Positions 41,262 through 50,239 of a stretch of DNA of 64,000 bases are shown here, piece after piece. The notes beneath the pieces were generated by a model. That model saw only the letters and a program-made list of their open reading frames with translations. It did no database searches and was not told the origin of the DNA. Source of the stretch: Ruminococcus sp. UNK.MGS-30 (GTDB taxonomy: Bacteria > Bacillota > Clostridia > Oscillospirales > Ruminococcaceae); the NCBI GenBank assembly GCA_000980705.1, contig LBCK01000003.1, forward strand, positions 248,001 through 312,000. The letters run 5' to 3'. Within the stretch, counting starts at the first letter, position 1; each line of letters opens with the position of its first letter. A program made the position numbers and the translations under genes.

Positions 41262-44200
41262 TTAGTTTGCCTTGGATGCCTTCTGATAAGTCACCCATTC
41301 GTAGCTGGCAGTCAGCGGCGTTGTGCCATCAAACGGTTTCAGCCAGTCGTTGACGCCGATGCCCGGCCATACATTCATCATGATCTTGCCGGGTGTCACC
41401 GGAATGTTGCTGGTGGCAGTGTAAACCGCCTTGCCGTCCACATACCAGGTGATGGAATCCTTCTGCCAGTCGAATCCATAGGTGTGATACCCCTCAGAAG
41501 CATCAAAGCCCAGGTCGTACAGATACTCGTGGTTTCCGGTACCGTTGGTGTAGTAGTTGAACTGCACCTTTGTGGTATCCTTGCCCAGGACCTCCACGTC
41601 GATCTCGTCCCACGGATTGCTCTCCGATGGTCCGGTATAGGTGAAGAACGAGGAAACCACGCCGTCGTTTTTGATTGCCTTCATAGACGTTTCGTAGTAG
41701 CCGTAACCGTAGTGGTCGGTAGAGCGATACTCTGCACCGGTGTAGTTGTACTTCCCGGAAGTATCCTTGTCGATGGTCAGATTCAGCACGCCGTTGTCAA
41801 AGGAAGTGTTGTTCTTTGTCCAACCGCAGTCAAAAGGATTGCCGTTTGTCCAACCGTCAGATGCCTCAAACAGACTAGTCGCACCCTTGCGGAAATCAGC
41901 CAAAACATCTGCATCGGAACTCGGTTCGTTGCCCTTGTCCGAATCGTCATTCTGTTCGGTCAGCATCTGCCGCAGTACAGTCAGATCAAAACCGTTTACA
42001 GTCTCATCCGCCAGAACATCGGCATTTTTCGCCTGTGCCTTTGTCAGCGTCTCCGCACCCAGCAGATACTTTTGCAGCAGTACGATGTCTGCCGTATTCA
42101 CTGCCTTGTCCAGGTTCACATCGCCCGGCAGGATATCCTCCTCCGGTGTATCGGCGCTGTGCTTTCCGCTCATTGCCAGCAGACAAGTCAGCGGGGAGTT
42201 CCAATAAATGGTGATCTCGTTGGTGGAATAGCTTTCCCAGTTGTCCACATAGCACTTCGCCGCCGGAGAGTTGGCGCAGTACGCCTTGGCAGCGCTGTCC
42301 TCCAGACCGGAGTTCACGCCGCCGACCAGCATTCCCTTCATCGCCTGGTTCTTCGCCATAGACGGTCTGTGGTGCGGATGCTCCGGAGAAACTGTGCCGT
42401 AACCGGTAACAAAGCACTCGCCCACGGCATTGCTGCCCAGCAGATAGTGCAGGTTGCTCCGGGATGTCTCCAGATAAGAAGAATCTTCTGTCAGCTGGTA
42501 TGCCAGGTTCAGGATCATGCCGGATGTGGCAACGCCCATGTTGCTGCCCCAGTTATATTTCGCCACTGATACGCCGTATGCGTCATTCTGCGCCAGGGAT
42601 TTTGCCTTGTCTGCGGACTGCAGAATCGAACGCTTTGCACGGGTATAGATCGTGGAATCGGTATCCACGCCTTTCATGGTGAGGATGGCGAAGTTGCCGT
42701 AATCGCCCATTTCCATCCAGTCCATGCCGGTCTGTACGCTCATCTTTTCCAGAGCAGAACGATAGGTTTCCTCCCCGGTGGCACGCCACATCTGTGCTGC
42801 TGCCCAGTACCGTTCATCTGTGTCAAAACTATCGCCGTAATCACCGGTTGTGATATCGGACGGATTGGAGAAAATAAAGTTCGGATTCTTTTCCAGGAAA
42901 GCCCACGCCTTCTTTGCCGCATCCAGACAGGTCTCTGCGAAGGTCTGATCCACATTCTGATAATACTCGTATGCCATCGCCATTGCGGCGCAGAAGTCTG
43001 CAGTAGCCGTAGTGGAAACCGGTGTCACGATCAGTTCATCCGTTTCGTTTTCCGGCATCACATATCCTGGGAAATTCTCACAGCTGACTTTGTGATGCAC
43101 GCCGCCGGTCTCGCTGTCCTGCATTTTCAGCATCCATTCCAGTTCATAGCGTGCCTCGTCCAGCACATCCGGGACGCCGTTTCCGCTCTCCGGAATGCCG
43201 ATGCTGTCGCTGAACATCCCCGGGTTCTGCCCGTAGGCAATGAGCAGGTCTGCCACGGATTTTGCACCCGGCACCACGTATCTGCCATAGTCTCCGGCAT
43301 CGTGCCAGCCACCGCTGACGTCTATCTTGTCGCTGGTGTGATAAACAGTCGCCAGCGTGTTGTGACAGGCGGCGTGACCGAATGTGTCATCCTCTATTTC
43401 TGTGCCGCAGCGCTGGAGGTAGAGCATCCGCACCGTATCATCTAGCAAGCCATTATACACATCTTCGCCGATGGTAAAGGCATAGGACTGATCCAGTCCG
43501 CCGCAGGTGATGTAATAAGTTCCCGGCTCTGTGATTGCGGAGAAATCTCCTGTCCAGTCGGTTTCGTTCGCCATGGAATTGAACTTGGATGCGGAAAGTT
43601 CGCCGGTGTATACGACCTTGCCGCTGTCCTGATTGACAACGGAAAAACTGGTCTCATTTGTCACATCCCGGAATACTGCCGTTTTGGTTTCCTCCGGCTG
43701 ATAGCCCACCTGGTCGGTGATGATCGACGGTGCATAGGGCAGGATATCGTCATATTCCACCTTGGAATCGTCCACCAGTTCTACCTTGACATTGTCCAGG
43801 TAGATGGTGTGCGGGTCGAGATCCTCCCCGTTTTCCAGTCCGCAGTTGAACACCAGCTTGGACATGATATCTGTGTCCTGTTTCATGGTAAACTCATAAT
43901 CGATGGTCTGCGGCTCAGAGGTAAGATCAATGCCTTTCCAGGTATACGCCTGGTATGTGCCGCCGTTCTGCTGGATCATCGCCTCAACATAGCGGTCTGT
44001 GGTAGAAGAGATCTCATAGCTGACATGATACACGCCGTTTTTGTAGAGCGGAATCACATCATAATTGCACTGCACGGAATAATTCAGCTTCCCCACAGAA
44101 TTGATCTGGAGCGCTAGCTTGCCATTCTGGGCAGAAAGCGTGGCGCTGCCGCCGCTCGCCTGGTATGTCCCCCAGCCCGTTGTACCGCTGTCAAATGTGG

Positions 44201-44315
44201 AGTTTGTGATTAGGTTTTTTGTCTCGGCAGCCGCCGGCATTGCTGCCAGACTGCCGACACTCAGCACCGCTGCGCAGAAAACTGCCAGACAGCGCCGGAA
44301 TACTTTCATTCGCAT
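41262..44315 (-). CDS. Secreted multidomain glycanase: CBM4-like, Ig-like, GH9, dockerin, GH16
   Basis: The 1017-residue product has two catalytic domains. A signal peptide (1-30) is followed by a CBM4/9-like beta-sandwich (about 33-185) and a CelD_N Ig-like domain (about 195-285). The GH9 catalytic domain (about 285-725) has [13 protein letters not shown] (nucleophile-side Asps), [16 protein letters not shown] (His loop) and [11 protein letters not shown] (acid Glu). Next is a type I dockerin (about 733-795), [23 protein letters not shown] and [21 protein letters not shown]. After an acidic Ser-rich linker comes a GH16 lichenase-type domain (about 815-1017) with the [10 protein letters not shown] catalytic motif. 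Expected activities are endoglucanase/processive cellulase plus mixed-linkage beta-glucanase. The dockerin lies between the two enzymes. Expression is probably AraC-dependent. Confidence 0.93.
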   Translation of the reverse strand: MRMKVFRRCLAVFCAAVLSVGSLAAMPAAAETKNLITNSTFDSGTTGWGTYQASGGSATLSAQNGKLALQINSVGKLNYSVQCNYDVIPLYKNGVYHVSYEISSTTDRYVEAMIQQNGGTYQAYTWKGIDLTSEPQTIDYEFTMKQDTDIMSKLVFNCGLENGEDLDPHTIYLDNVKVELVDDSKVEYDDILPYAPSIITDQVGYQPEETKTAVFRDVTNETSFSVVNQDSGKVVYTGELSASKFNSMANETDWTGDFSAITEPGTYYITCGGLDQSYAFTIGEDVYNGLLDDTVRMLYLQRCGTEIEDDTFGHAACHNTLATVYHTSDKIDVSGGWHDAGDYGRYVVPGAKSVADLLIAYGQNPGMFSDSIGIPESGNGVPDVLDEARYELEWMLKMQDSETGGVHHKVSCENFPGYVMPENETDELIVTPVSTTATADFCAAMAMAYEYYQNVDQTFAETCLDAAKKAWAFLEKNPNFIFSNPSDITTGDYGDSFDTDERYWAAAQMWRATGEETYRSALEKMSVQTGMDWMEMGDYGNFAILTMKGVDTDSTIYTRAKRSILQSADKAKSLAQNDAYGVSVAKYNWGSNMGVATSGMILNLAYQLTEDSSYLETSRSNLHYLLGSNAVGECFVTGYGTVSPEHPHHRPSMAKNQAMKGMLVGGVNSGLEDSAAKAYCANSPAAKCYVDNWESYSTNEITIYWNSPLTCLLAMSGKHSADTPEEDILPGDVNLDKAVNTADIVLLQKYLLGAETLTKAQAKNADVLADETVNGFDLTVLRQMLTEQNDDSDKGNEPSSDADVLADFRKGATSLFEASDGWTNGNPFDCGWTKNNTSFDNGVLNLTIDKDTSGKYNYTGAEYRSTDHYGYGYYETSMKAIKNDGVVSSFFTYTGPSESNPWDEIDVEVLGKDTTKVQFNYYTNGTGNHEYLYDLGFDASEGYHTYGFDWQKDSITWYVDGKAVYTATSNIPVTPGKIMMNVWPGIGVNDWLKPFDGTTPLTASYEWVTYQKASKAN

Positions 44316-44413
44316 TCTTTTTCCTCACTTTCTTATTTGGTCTTATGCCGTTTCATGCGTTCCGAAGGAACTGCACCAAAACGGACTGTTTTTTCATCGG
44401 TTTGATTGTTTTT

Positions 44414-44442
44414 ATTTTAGCACACTCTGCACAGAAATAATA
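44414..44442 (-). promoter_or_regulatory. Weak core promoter of the glycanase gene
   Basis: Minus-strand -10 TAAAAT (complement of 44414-44419); at 17 bp the -35 position reads TATTAT (complement of 44437-44442), a poor match. A weak -35 next to paired upstream repeats is typical of an activator-dependent promoter. Confidence 0.6.
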
Positions 44443-44448
44443 CCATTT

Positions 44449-44478
44449 TTCATGACAAAAGTAGTAACTTCATGACAA
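44449..44478 (-). promoter_or_regulatory. Direct repeats TTGTCATGAA, 20 bp apart: candidate AraC-type activator site
   Basis: Two identical 10-mers (complements of 44449-44458 and 44469-44478), start to start 20 bp, i.e. about two helical turns, immediately upstream of the weak -35. AraC-family activators typically bind such paired direct repeats. The adjacent araC gene (40112-41095) is the obvious candidate. Confidence 0.6.
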
Positions 44479-44501
44479 CATTCCGAAAGGTGCTGCATAC
44501 C

Positions 44502-44541
44502 AAAAAAAGACCTGTGCGGCGTTATGTCACACAAGTCTTTT
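44502..44541 (-). terminator. Terminator of the WYL regulator gene
   Basis: Stem AAAAGACCTGTG/CACAAGTCTTTT (one mismatch), followed by seven Ts on the minus strand. Confidence 0.8.
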
Positions 44542-44564
44542 CGAATCCATGTTATCCAATTTGC

Positions 44565-45536
44565 TCAGATGTCATAGGCGCTGCACATCTGCCGCAGCTC
44601 CTCCTGCATCTCCTCCACCAGGCTCTGGGGTGACAGTACCTTGACCCATGCGCCCTGGGAAAGCAGGTACATTACAATGCCTCTGCCGTGGTTGACCTCT
44701 GCCTCGATCATGCTGGTATTGCCGTTCTGCTCCACCACCTTTGCCGTGGGCAGCCGGTCGAGAATTGCCTGCACAGACAGTCCGGAAAAGGAAAAGCGTA
44801 TCTTCTCCGTCTTGCCCGGAAACAGAAACTGGTTTTTCTCCCGGAGGTCGCCCTCGTCAAAGTCATACTTTCGTTCCAGTGTGAACCGCTCCCGATGCTC
44901 CGTCATTGCCACAATGCGATCCACCCGGAAAAACTTCGGCAGATACTTCTCATCATCCGCCTCGTAGGCGATGAGGTAAAAGTAATACTCGCTGAACATC
45001 AGCGACACCGGCTTGATCTTCCGCTTGATGTTTTCCCGGTTCATCTTGTAATACGTGATGGTCACCAGGCGCTTTTCGTCGATCATCTGGATCAGGTCCC
45101 ACAGATTATCGATGAGAGCATTGCAGTCCGATTTCACCTCGTGGTAGTGATAGACTTCCTTGCGTACCAGCTTTTCGAACTTTTCCCGATCCTGGATGGT
45201 CGTAAACCGTTTCAGCTTGGCAATCATGCGCAGCACGTCCTCTTTCGAAAAGCAGCGGCTGCCCAGCATCACTTTTACCAGTGCGAACAGCTCCTTGTTT
45301 TTCAGGAACTCGTCACAGCTGAGGTGATACGCCTTATCCTTATAGGAATAGATCAGTTCCGCCTGCTGCATCAGATCTCGGTGATCCGTGAGGAACTCCT
45401 GTATCTTTGCAATATCTCTGCCCACGCTTTTGGTGGACACACCATATTCTTCGGCAACTGCCTTGACGGAAACCGTCTCTCCACGCAGCACCCGAAAAAA
45501 GAGTTCCAGCATCCGGCTGTTTTTTTCTGACTCCAT
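44565..45536 (-). CDS. WYL-domain transcriptional regulator
   Basis: The 323-residue product has an N-terminal winged HTH (TVSVKAVAEEYGVSTKSVGRDIAKIQEFL) and a central WYL domain (about 140-215; KRLVTITYYKMNRENIKRKIKPVSLMFSEYYFYLIAYEADD). A C-terminal WCX-like extension ends SPQSLVEEMQEELRQM. WYL domains bind nucleotides, ssDNA or other ligands in different systems. No defence genes are nearby. The ATG at 45536 follows AAGGAG; an extended -10 (TGATATAAT) lies just upstream within the longer open frame, ruling out the earlier starts. Confidence 0.9.
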   Translation of the reverse strand: MESEKNSRMLELFFRVLRGETVSVKAVAEEYGVSTKSVGRDIAKIQEFLTDHRDLMQQAELIYSYKDKAYHLSCDEFLKNKELFALVKVMLGSRCFSKEDVLRMIAKLKRFTTIQDREKFEKLVRKEVYHYHEVKSDCNALIDNLWDLIQMIDEKRLVTITYYKMNRENIKRKIKPVSLMFSEYYFYLIAYEADDEKYLPKFFRVDRIVAMTEHRERFTLERKYDFDEGDLREKNQFLFPGKTEKIRFSFSGLSVQAILDRLPTAKVVEQNGNTSMIEAEVNHGRGIVMYLLSQGAWVKVLSPQSLVEEMQEELRQMCSAYDI

Positions 45537-45628
45537 TGTTGTCGTCTCCTTTGCTTTTTCTTGTGGTGATGCTTTCATTATATCACAGAGCTGGGACAAG
45601 CGGATGTCTGTTCAAAAAAGATTTACAG

Positions 45629-46831
45629 TCACTGTGTCACCATTTCGATTGCCTTTTTCAGCTGCGGATCTTTCTCCGGGTCGGGATTATCGTAGTCTAT
45701 CGCATCCTCGCCCGGTTCTACGATTTCATCCGGGGTAATGCCCACTTTGTGGTAGCATTCCCCCTTTGTGGTCTGATAGGTTGCAACCGTCAGCGTCAGC
45801 GCACCGCCGCCGGGCATGGTCTGCGTCACCTGCATAATGCCCTTGCCGAAGGTCTGCGTTCCCACGATGGATGCCTTGCCGAAGTCGTGCAGCGATGCCG
45901 TGAACAGCTCTGCGGCGCTGGCAGTGTTGCCGTTGACGATTACCGTCATAGGCAGATTGCACTCCTCCGCATCGGATTTTACCAGCGTCTTGGTCGTGCC
46001 GTCCCGATAGGTTGCGATGGCAATATCGCCCTCCGGCAGCAGCGGATCCAGAATCTGTTCCAGCGCATCCACCAGTCCGCCTCCGTCATCCCGGAGGTCA
46101 AACACCAGAGCCTTTGCGCCGTCCTGCACCAACTGGTCAAAAATCGCCTGGAACTGCTCTGGAGTATTGCCCTTGAAAGCGCTGATCCGGATATAACCGA
46201 TATTCCCATCCAGCATCTTGCCCTGTGCCGTAGTCACATCCATGCTACGGCGCTCCACTTCCAGTTCCTTGGTCTGATCGCCACGCTGAATGGTCAGCGT
46301 AACAGTAGTGCCAGCCTCGCCGCGCACTTCCGCCACTGCGCCGGCATAGCCCAGTTCTGCCACATCATCTTCCCCGACCTTGAGAATCACATCGTCCGCC
46401 TGTATCCCGGCATCCTTTGCCGGAGAATCGTCGCTGACAGATACCACCTGGAGGTAGCCGTCCTCATTCTGCTGCACGGTTACGCCGATGCCGATGGTCT
46501 GCCCTGCCTCGTCCGTCTGATAGGCGCTGTACTCCTCGTCTGTCATATACTGGGAATACGGATCGTCCAGACCGGCAACATATCCTTTCATAGCGCCCTG
46601 CATCACGTCGTTTTCGTCCACATCCGTATAGTAGTTCTGCTTGACAGTTTTCGCCAGCTGATCCAGTTCCCGGTATGTGTCCTGGCTGCGGTAGCTCCGA
46701 TAGATCCCCACACCTGTTCCGGCAGCAAGAACACCGCACAGACAGAACAGCAGAATCAGTGTGGATTTCCGCACCGGGACAGTGTTGTCTTTCTGACTGG
46801 TCTCAAAGCTTTCGTTTTGTTTCTCTTTCAT
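45629..46831 (-). CDS. S41-family C-terminal processing peptidase (CtpA-like)
   Basis: The 400-residue product has one membrane span near the N-terminus (STLILLFCLCGVLAAGTGVG, about 23-43). A PDZ domain follows (about 100-185, VVSVSDDSPAKDAGIQADDVILKV). The S41 protease core has the Ser in NGNTASAAELF and the Lys in TFGKGIMQVTQ, the Ser-Lys dyad. It acts outside the membrane and trims or degrades exported proteins. It closes the ftsE-ftsX-M23-ctp cluster; in related operons such proteases tune peptidoglycan hydrolases. Confidence 0.94.
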   Translation of the reverse strand: MKEKQNESFETSQKDNTVPVRKSTLILLFCLCGVLAAGTGVGIYRSYRSQDTYRELDQLAKTVKQNYYTDVDENDVMQGAMKGYVAGLDDPYSQYMTDEEYSAYQTDEAGQTIGIGVTVQQNEDGYLQVVSVSDDSPAKDAGIQADDVILKVGEDDVAELGYAGAVAEVRGEAGTTVTLTIQRGDQTKELEVERRSMDVTTAQGKMLDGNIGYIRISAFKGNTPEQFQAIFDQLVQDGAKALVFDLRDDGGGLVDALEQILDPLLPEGDIAIATYRDGTTKTLVKSDAEECNLPMTVIVNGNTASAAELFTASLHDFGKASIVGTQTFGKGIMQVTQTMPGGGALTLTVATYQTTKGECYHKVGITPDEIVEPGEDAIDYDNPDPEKDPQLKKAIEMVTQ

Positions 46832-46851
46832 ATGACATCGCCTTTCTTTCC

Positions 46852-46892
46852 AAAAAAGGCAGAGGGTCCAAACTGAACACCCCTGCCCTTTT
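46852..46892 (-). terminator. Intra-operon terminator between the M23 and S41 genes
   Basis: Stem with arms GGCAGGGG and CCCTCTGCC and a run of six Ts on the minus strand, in the 79-bp gap between the genes. It probably lowers expression of the S41 gene relative to the division genes. Confidence 0.75.
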
Positions 46893-46910
46893 CCTAGTAT
46901 TTACGATTGA

Positions 46911-48404
46911 TTAGAGATATTTCATCGGGTCAACCTTTGTGCCATTGACACGCACTTCAAAGTGCAGGTGGAAACCGGTGGAGAAGCCGGTGCTTCCTAC
47001 ATAGCCAATGGTCTGACCGGCACTGACAGACTGTCCCACAGAAACCGATACAGATGCCATGTGACCGTACAATGTAGAATATGTACCGTCGTGCTGGATA
47101 ATGACATAGTTGCCGTATCCGCCGCCGCAGCCGCAGCTGCCGCTCTTCGGATAGTTATGAGAGCATCCGGTTACGACACGAACGACTGTGCCGCTCTTCG
47201 CTGCCACGATTGCCGCACCGGCATTGCCGCCGGCAATATCAATAGCGCCATGTGTTGTACCCCAGCGGTTGCCGAATGTACTGGAAACGGTATAGAATCC
47301 CGGACACGGCCAGGTGAATCCGCCGCCGGACGGTGCAACTGTGCTGCCGCTGTCATCGCTGCCGGATGAACTGTTGTCGCTGGAAGAGGAGTTGCTGGAA
47401 CTATTGTTCGAGCTGCTGTTGGAACTGCTGCTGTCGCTCTTGGAAGAATTACTGCTGGAACTGTTATTACTGCTATTGGAAGTGGACTGATTCTTCTTTT
47501 CCGCCTCCTGCTGTGCAGCCAGCTTTTTCTTTGCCTCTTCGGCAGCTGCTGCCTCCGCAGCCTTTTTCTTCTTTTCTGCCTCAGCCGCCGCAGCGATTGC
47601 CGCCTTGATATCCTGTTCCTCGGCATCCAGTTCCTTGTTGTTCTTCTCCAGAGTTGCAACATCGCCGTTCAGCTGTTCTTTCTGACGCTCCATCTGTTCC
47701 TTTGCCTCGTCGGTCTCCGCATAAGTCTGCTGGAGATCTTCGATGGCAGTCTTGAACTCATCCTTTTTCTGCTGCTGGTCAGACTGCTGCTGTTCCAGGT
47801 CGGACTTTTCTGTTTCCAGTTCCGCCTTTTTTTCGTTGCAGGTCTCCAGCTTGTCCTTCAGATCGTTGACCAGTTCATTGTCGTGGTTTGCCACACGGGA
47901 CATCAGCTCATACTTGGAAAGCAGATCGTAGAAGTCCGTTGCGCCAACCAGCGCAGATGCCAGGCTGTCGTTACCCTGAACGTACATGGCACGGAGACGC
48001 ATCTTGAACTCGTCCAGTCCGATGGCGATATCTGCCTCCATTACCTTGATATCATCCTCTGCCTGAGAAATCTGCTGTGTAGTCTCATCGATCGACTTGG
48101 CAATGCGGTCCAGTTCCTCTGAAACGATGTCCAGATTCTCCTGCTGCAAGGTGATCTTCTCCTGCAAAGTCTTTTGGTATGCTTCTTTTTCCTTCAAATT
48201 GGTCTGCAGGGAATCCAGCTGTTTCTGCTTTTCGGCGATCTTCGCCTCATTGCTCTTTCGCTCTTCCTGCAATTCTGCCAGTGTTTTTGCGGATACCGGG
48301 ATATCTTTCACCGGTGTCCAGTTTGCCGCAACGCCTGCGGCGAGAATACTCAGACACAGCGCCGCACTGGTAAAGCGCAGACCCATGTGTTTCTTTTTGC
48401 TCAT
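46911..48404 (-). CDS. Coiled-coil M23 peptidase (EnvC/murein hydrolase activator-like)
   Basis: The 497-residue product has a signal peptide (about 1-28) and a long coiled coil (about 38-275: heptad-rich, many Glu, Lys and Gln). A Ser/Asn linker follows (about 290-345). The C-terminal LytM domain (about 360-497) has a full metal set: HGAIDIAGG (H and D) and HLHFEVRVNG. With intact ligands it may be an active endopeptidase, unlike inactive E. coli EnvC. It is the periplasm-side partner of FtsEX by gene order. The ATG at 48404 lies 11 bases after GGAGG; an ATG at 48434 directly after the ftsX stop is possible. Confidence 0.92.
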   Translation of the reverse strand: MSKKKHMGLRFTSAALCLSILAAGVAANWTPVKDIPVSAKTLAELQEERKSNEAKIAEKQKQLDSLQTNLKEKEAYQKTLQEKITLQQENLDIVSEELDRIAKSIDETTQQISQAEDDIKVMEADIAIGLDEFKMRLRAMYVQGNDSLASALVGATDFYDLLSKYELMSRVANHDNELVNDLKDKLETCNEKKAELETEKSDLEQQQSDQQQKKDEFKTAIEDLQQTYAETDEAKEQMERQKEQLNGDVATLEKNNKELDAEEQDIKAAIAAAAEAEKKKKAAEAAAAEEAKKKLAAQQEAEKKNQSTSNSSNNSSSSNSSKSDSSSSNSSSNNSSSNSSSSDNSSSGSDDSGSTVAPSGGGFTWPCPGFYTVSSTFGNRWGTTHGAIDIAGGNAGAAIVAAKSGTVVRVVTGCSHNYPKSGSCGCGGGYGNYVIIQHDGTYSTLYGHMASVSVSVGQSVSAGQTIGYVGSTGFSTGFHLHFEVRVNGTKVDPMKYL

Positions 48405-48434
48405 TGTATATTTAGCCTCCTCAGAACGTGCCAT

Positions 48435-49340
48435 TTATACGTTCAGATGTTTCCGCATCGAAATCATGCTGCCGAATGCGCCGAACAGCGTACCCGTCAC
48501 CAGGTATGCCAACGCAACCTTCCATGCCAGCGCACGGAACGGAATGATGCTGCCCATGCCAATGACCGACAGGAAGTCTACCTGTCCGGTGAGCAGTCCC
48601 ACCAGGGAATCATATCCGAACCAGGTGATCGCCAACGCTACTGCTCCGGCAAACAAACCGGTAATCATACCCTCTACAAAGAACGGGATACGAATAAAGG
48701 CGTTGGTCGCACCAACATACTTCATGATCTGAATTTCTTCCCGGCGTGCGAACACGCTCGCCTTTGTGGCGTTGGAAACGATGACCACGGAAATCACGAT
48801 CAGCGCCGCAATAATGACACCAAATACCACGGTGACGATCTTCCGGACTTCTGTCAGAACATTGACAAAGTCCATAGGCGCACGGATCGAGTAGATGTGA
48901 TCCAGCTGCTCGATCTGGGCGATGGTGGTGGAGATCTGCGAAATATCGTCGATGCGGATGCGGTAGCCGTCGATCAGCGGGTTGTCATCCCCCAGAGAAT
49001 CGAACAGCACCTCATAATCAGACATACTGTTTTTCAGATCTTCAAACGCCTGTTCTTTGGAATAAAAGGTGATGCTGGAAATATTTTTAATCTGGGAAAG
49101 TTCTGATTGAAAATCTGCAAGCTGCTGGTCGGTCGTACCTTCATCCATATAGATAATGACTTCGTTTTTGTCCTCTACGCCGCCGATCATGGATGTCAGA
49201 TTCATGTAAAACAGCACCGACATTCCCACCAGCAACAGAGAAACCAGCAGGACACAGAAAGAAGCAAATGCCATCATCCGGTTTTTCCAGATGTTCTCCA
49301 CGCCTTGTCCAACCAGATACTTGAAACCACTAACTTTCAT
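48435..49340 (-). CDS. ftsX: Cell-division ABC transporter-like permease FtsX
   Basis: Integral membrane partner of FtsE that relays ATP hydrolysis to cell-wall hydrolases at the septum. 301 residues; first membrane span about 22-45 (MAFASFCVLLVSLLLVGMSVLFY), a large extracellular loop (about 46-170), then three further spans in the FtsX domain with IQIMKYVGATNAFIRIPFFVEG, the family core. Its start overlaps the ftsE 3' end by 11 bases. Confidence 0.95.
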   Translation of the reverse strand: MKVSGFKYLVGQGVENIWKNRMMAFASFCVLLVSLLLVGMSVLFYMNLTSMIGGVEDKNEVIIYMDEGTTDQQLADFQSELSQIKNISSITFYSKEQAFEDLKNSMSDYEVLFDSLGDDNPLIDGYRIRIDDISQISTTIAQIEQLDHIYSIRAPMDFVNVLTEVRKIVTVVFGVIIAALIVISVVIVSNATKASVFARREEIQIMKYVGATNAFIRIPFFVEGMITGLFAGAVALAITWFGYDSLVGLLTGQVDFLSVIGMGSIIPFRALAWKVALAYLVTGTLFGAFGSMISMRKHLNV

Positions 49341-50019
49341 GGATCAGATTCCCTCCAATCACTTCGTCAAAGACGATCTGTCCCTGATCGATATTGATAA
49401 TCCGTCCGCCAAACTGGCGCACCAGACTATGTTCATGGGTAACCATCAGAATTGTAGTACCGATATCGTTGATGCCCTGGAGCAGTTCTACGATCTCGTA
49501 GGACAGTTCCGGGTCGATGTTGCCGGTCGGCTCGTCCGCAATGATAAGCTGCGGATCGTTTACCAGCGCACGGGCAATCGCCACACGCTGCTTTTCGCCG
49601 CCGGAAAGCTCGTCTGGATAAGCGTTCGTCTTATCCTGCAAGCCCACCAGACCAATTACATACGGTACACGCTTTCGGATATACTTCGTAGGTGCATCAA
49701 TTACACGCAGCACGAATGCCACGTTTTCGTATACGGTCATGGACGGGATCAGCCGGAAGTCCTGGAACACAAACCCGATGGTACGCCGCAGCGCCGGGAT
49801 ACGCCGCCGCCGCAGTTTATTCAAATTATACCCATTAACATAGATCGAACCGCTGGTCGGATTGATCTCTTTCAGGATCAGCTTGATCATGGTACTTTTA
49901 CCGGCACCGGAAGCGCCAACCACAAAGGCAAAGTCTCCGTCATTGATTTTCAGGTTGACATTGTGCAGTGCGTCTACGCCGCTGGAATATGTCACAGAGA
50001 CATCCTTCAGTTCAACCAT
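49330..50019 (-). CDS. ftsE: Cell-division ATP-binding protein FtsE
   Basis: ABC ATPase of 229 residues: Walker [17 protein letters not shown]-loop FVFQDFRLI, signature [16 protein letters not shown], Walker [14 protein letters not shown]-loop THEHSLV. First gene of the division/wall operon. The 200-nt leader between cdaR and this gene contains several hairpins including a 20-bp palindrome near 50050-50069 close to the ribosome site AAAGGATG. Confidence 0.96.
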   Translation of the reverse strand: MVELKDVSVTYSSGVDALHNVNLKINDGDFAFVVGASGAGKSTMIKLILKEINPTSGSIYVNGYNLNKLRRRRIPALRRTIGFVFQDFRLIPSMTVYENVAFVLRVIDAPTKYIRKRVPYVIGLVGLQDKTNAYPDELSGGEKQRVAIARALVNDPQLIIADEPTGNIDPELSYEIVELLQGINDIGTTILMVTHEHSLVRQFGGRIINIDQGQIVFDEVIGGNLIHES

Positions 50020-50049
50020 AGTTCACACACATCCTTTCTTTTGGTGCTG

Positions 50050-50069
50050 ACAGACAAGCTTGTCCGTCA
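50050..50069 (-). other. Palindrome in the ftsE leader
   Basis: GACgGACAAGCTTGTCtGTC on the minus strand: a 20-nt palindrome forming a hairpin with two wobble pairs, 30 bases before the ftsE ATG. A second hairpin with arms ACCGCCGGTGCA and TGCATCGGCGGT lies near 50162-50200 and may end the cdaR transcript. Confidence 0.45.
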
Positions 50070-50239
50070 TTTCCGTTTTCGAGTCCGCCGCACCCGGCGG
50101 CAGGCTCTCAGTTGATCGCAGACATCCAATTTTCGCCAATCTATACCATAAGCGCAAAGCAACCGCCGATGCAAAAACGCCAGACGCTGCACCGGCGGTC
50201 TTTGTGATAAGAACAGCAGAACGCTGTTCTAGGATTCAA

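Noticed and set aside
44565..45536. WYL regulator as a marker of a defence island
   Set aside because: Neighbours are glycanase, division and wall genes; no restriction, CBASS, retron or CRISPR genes are present.
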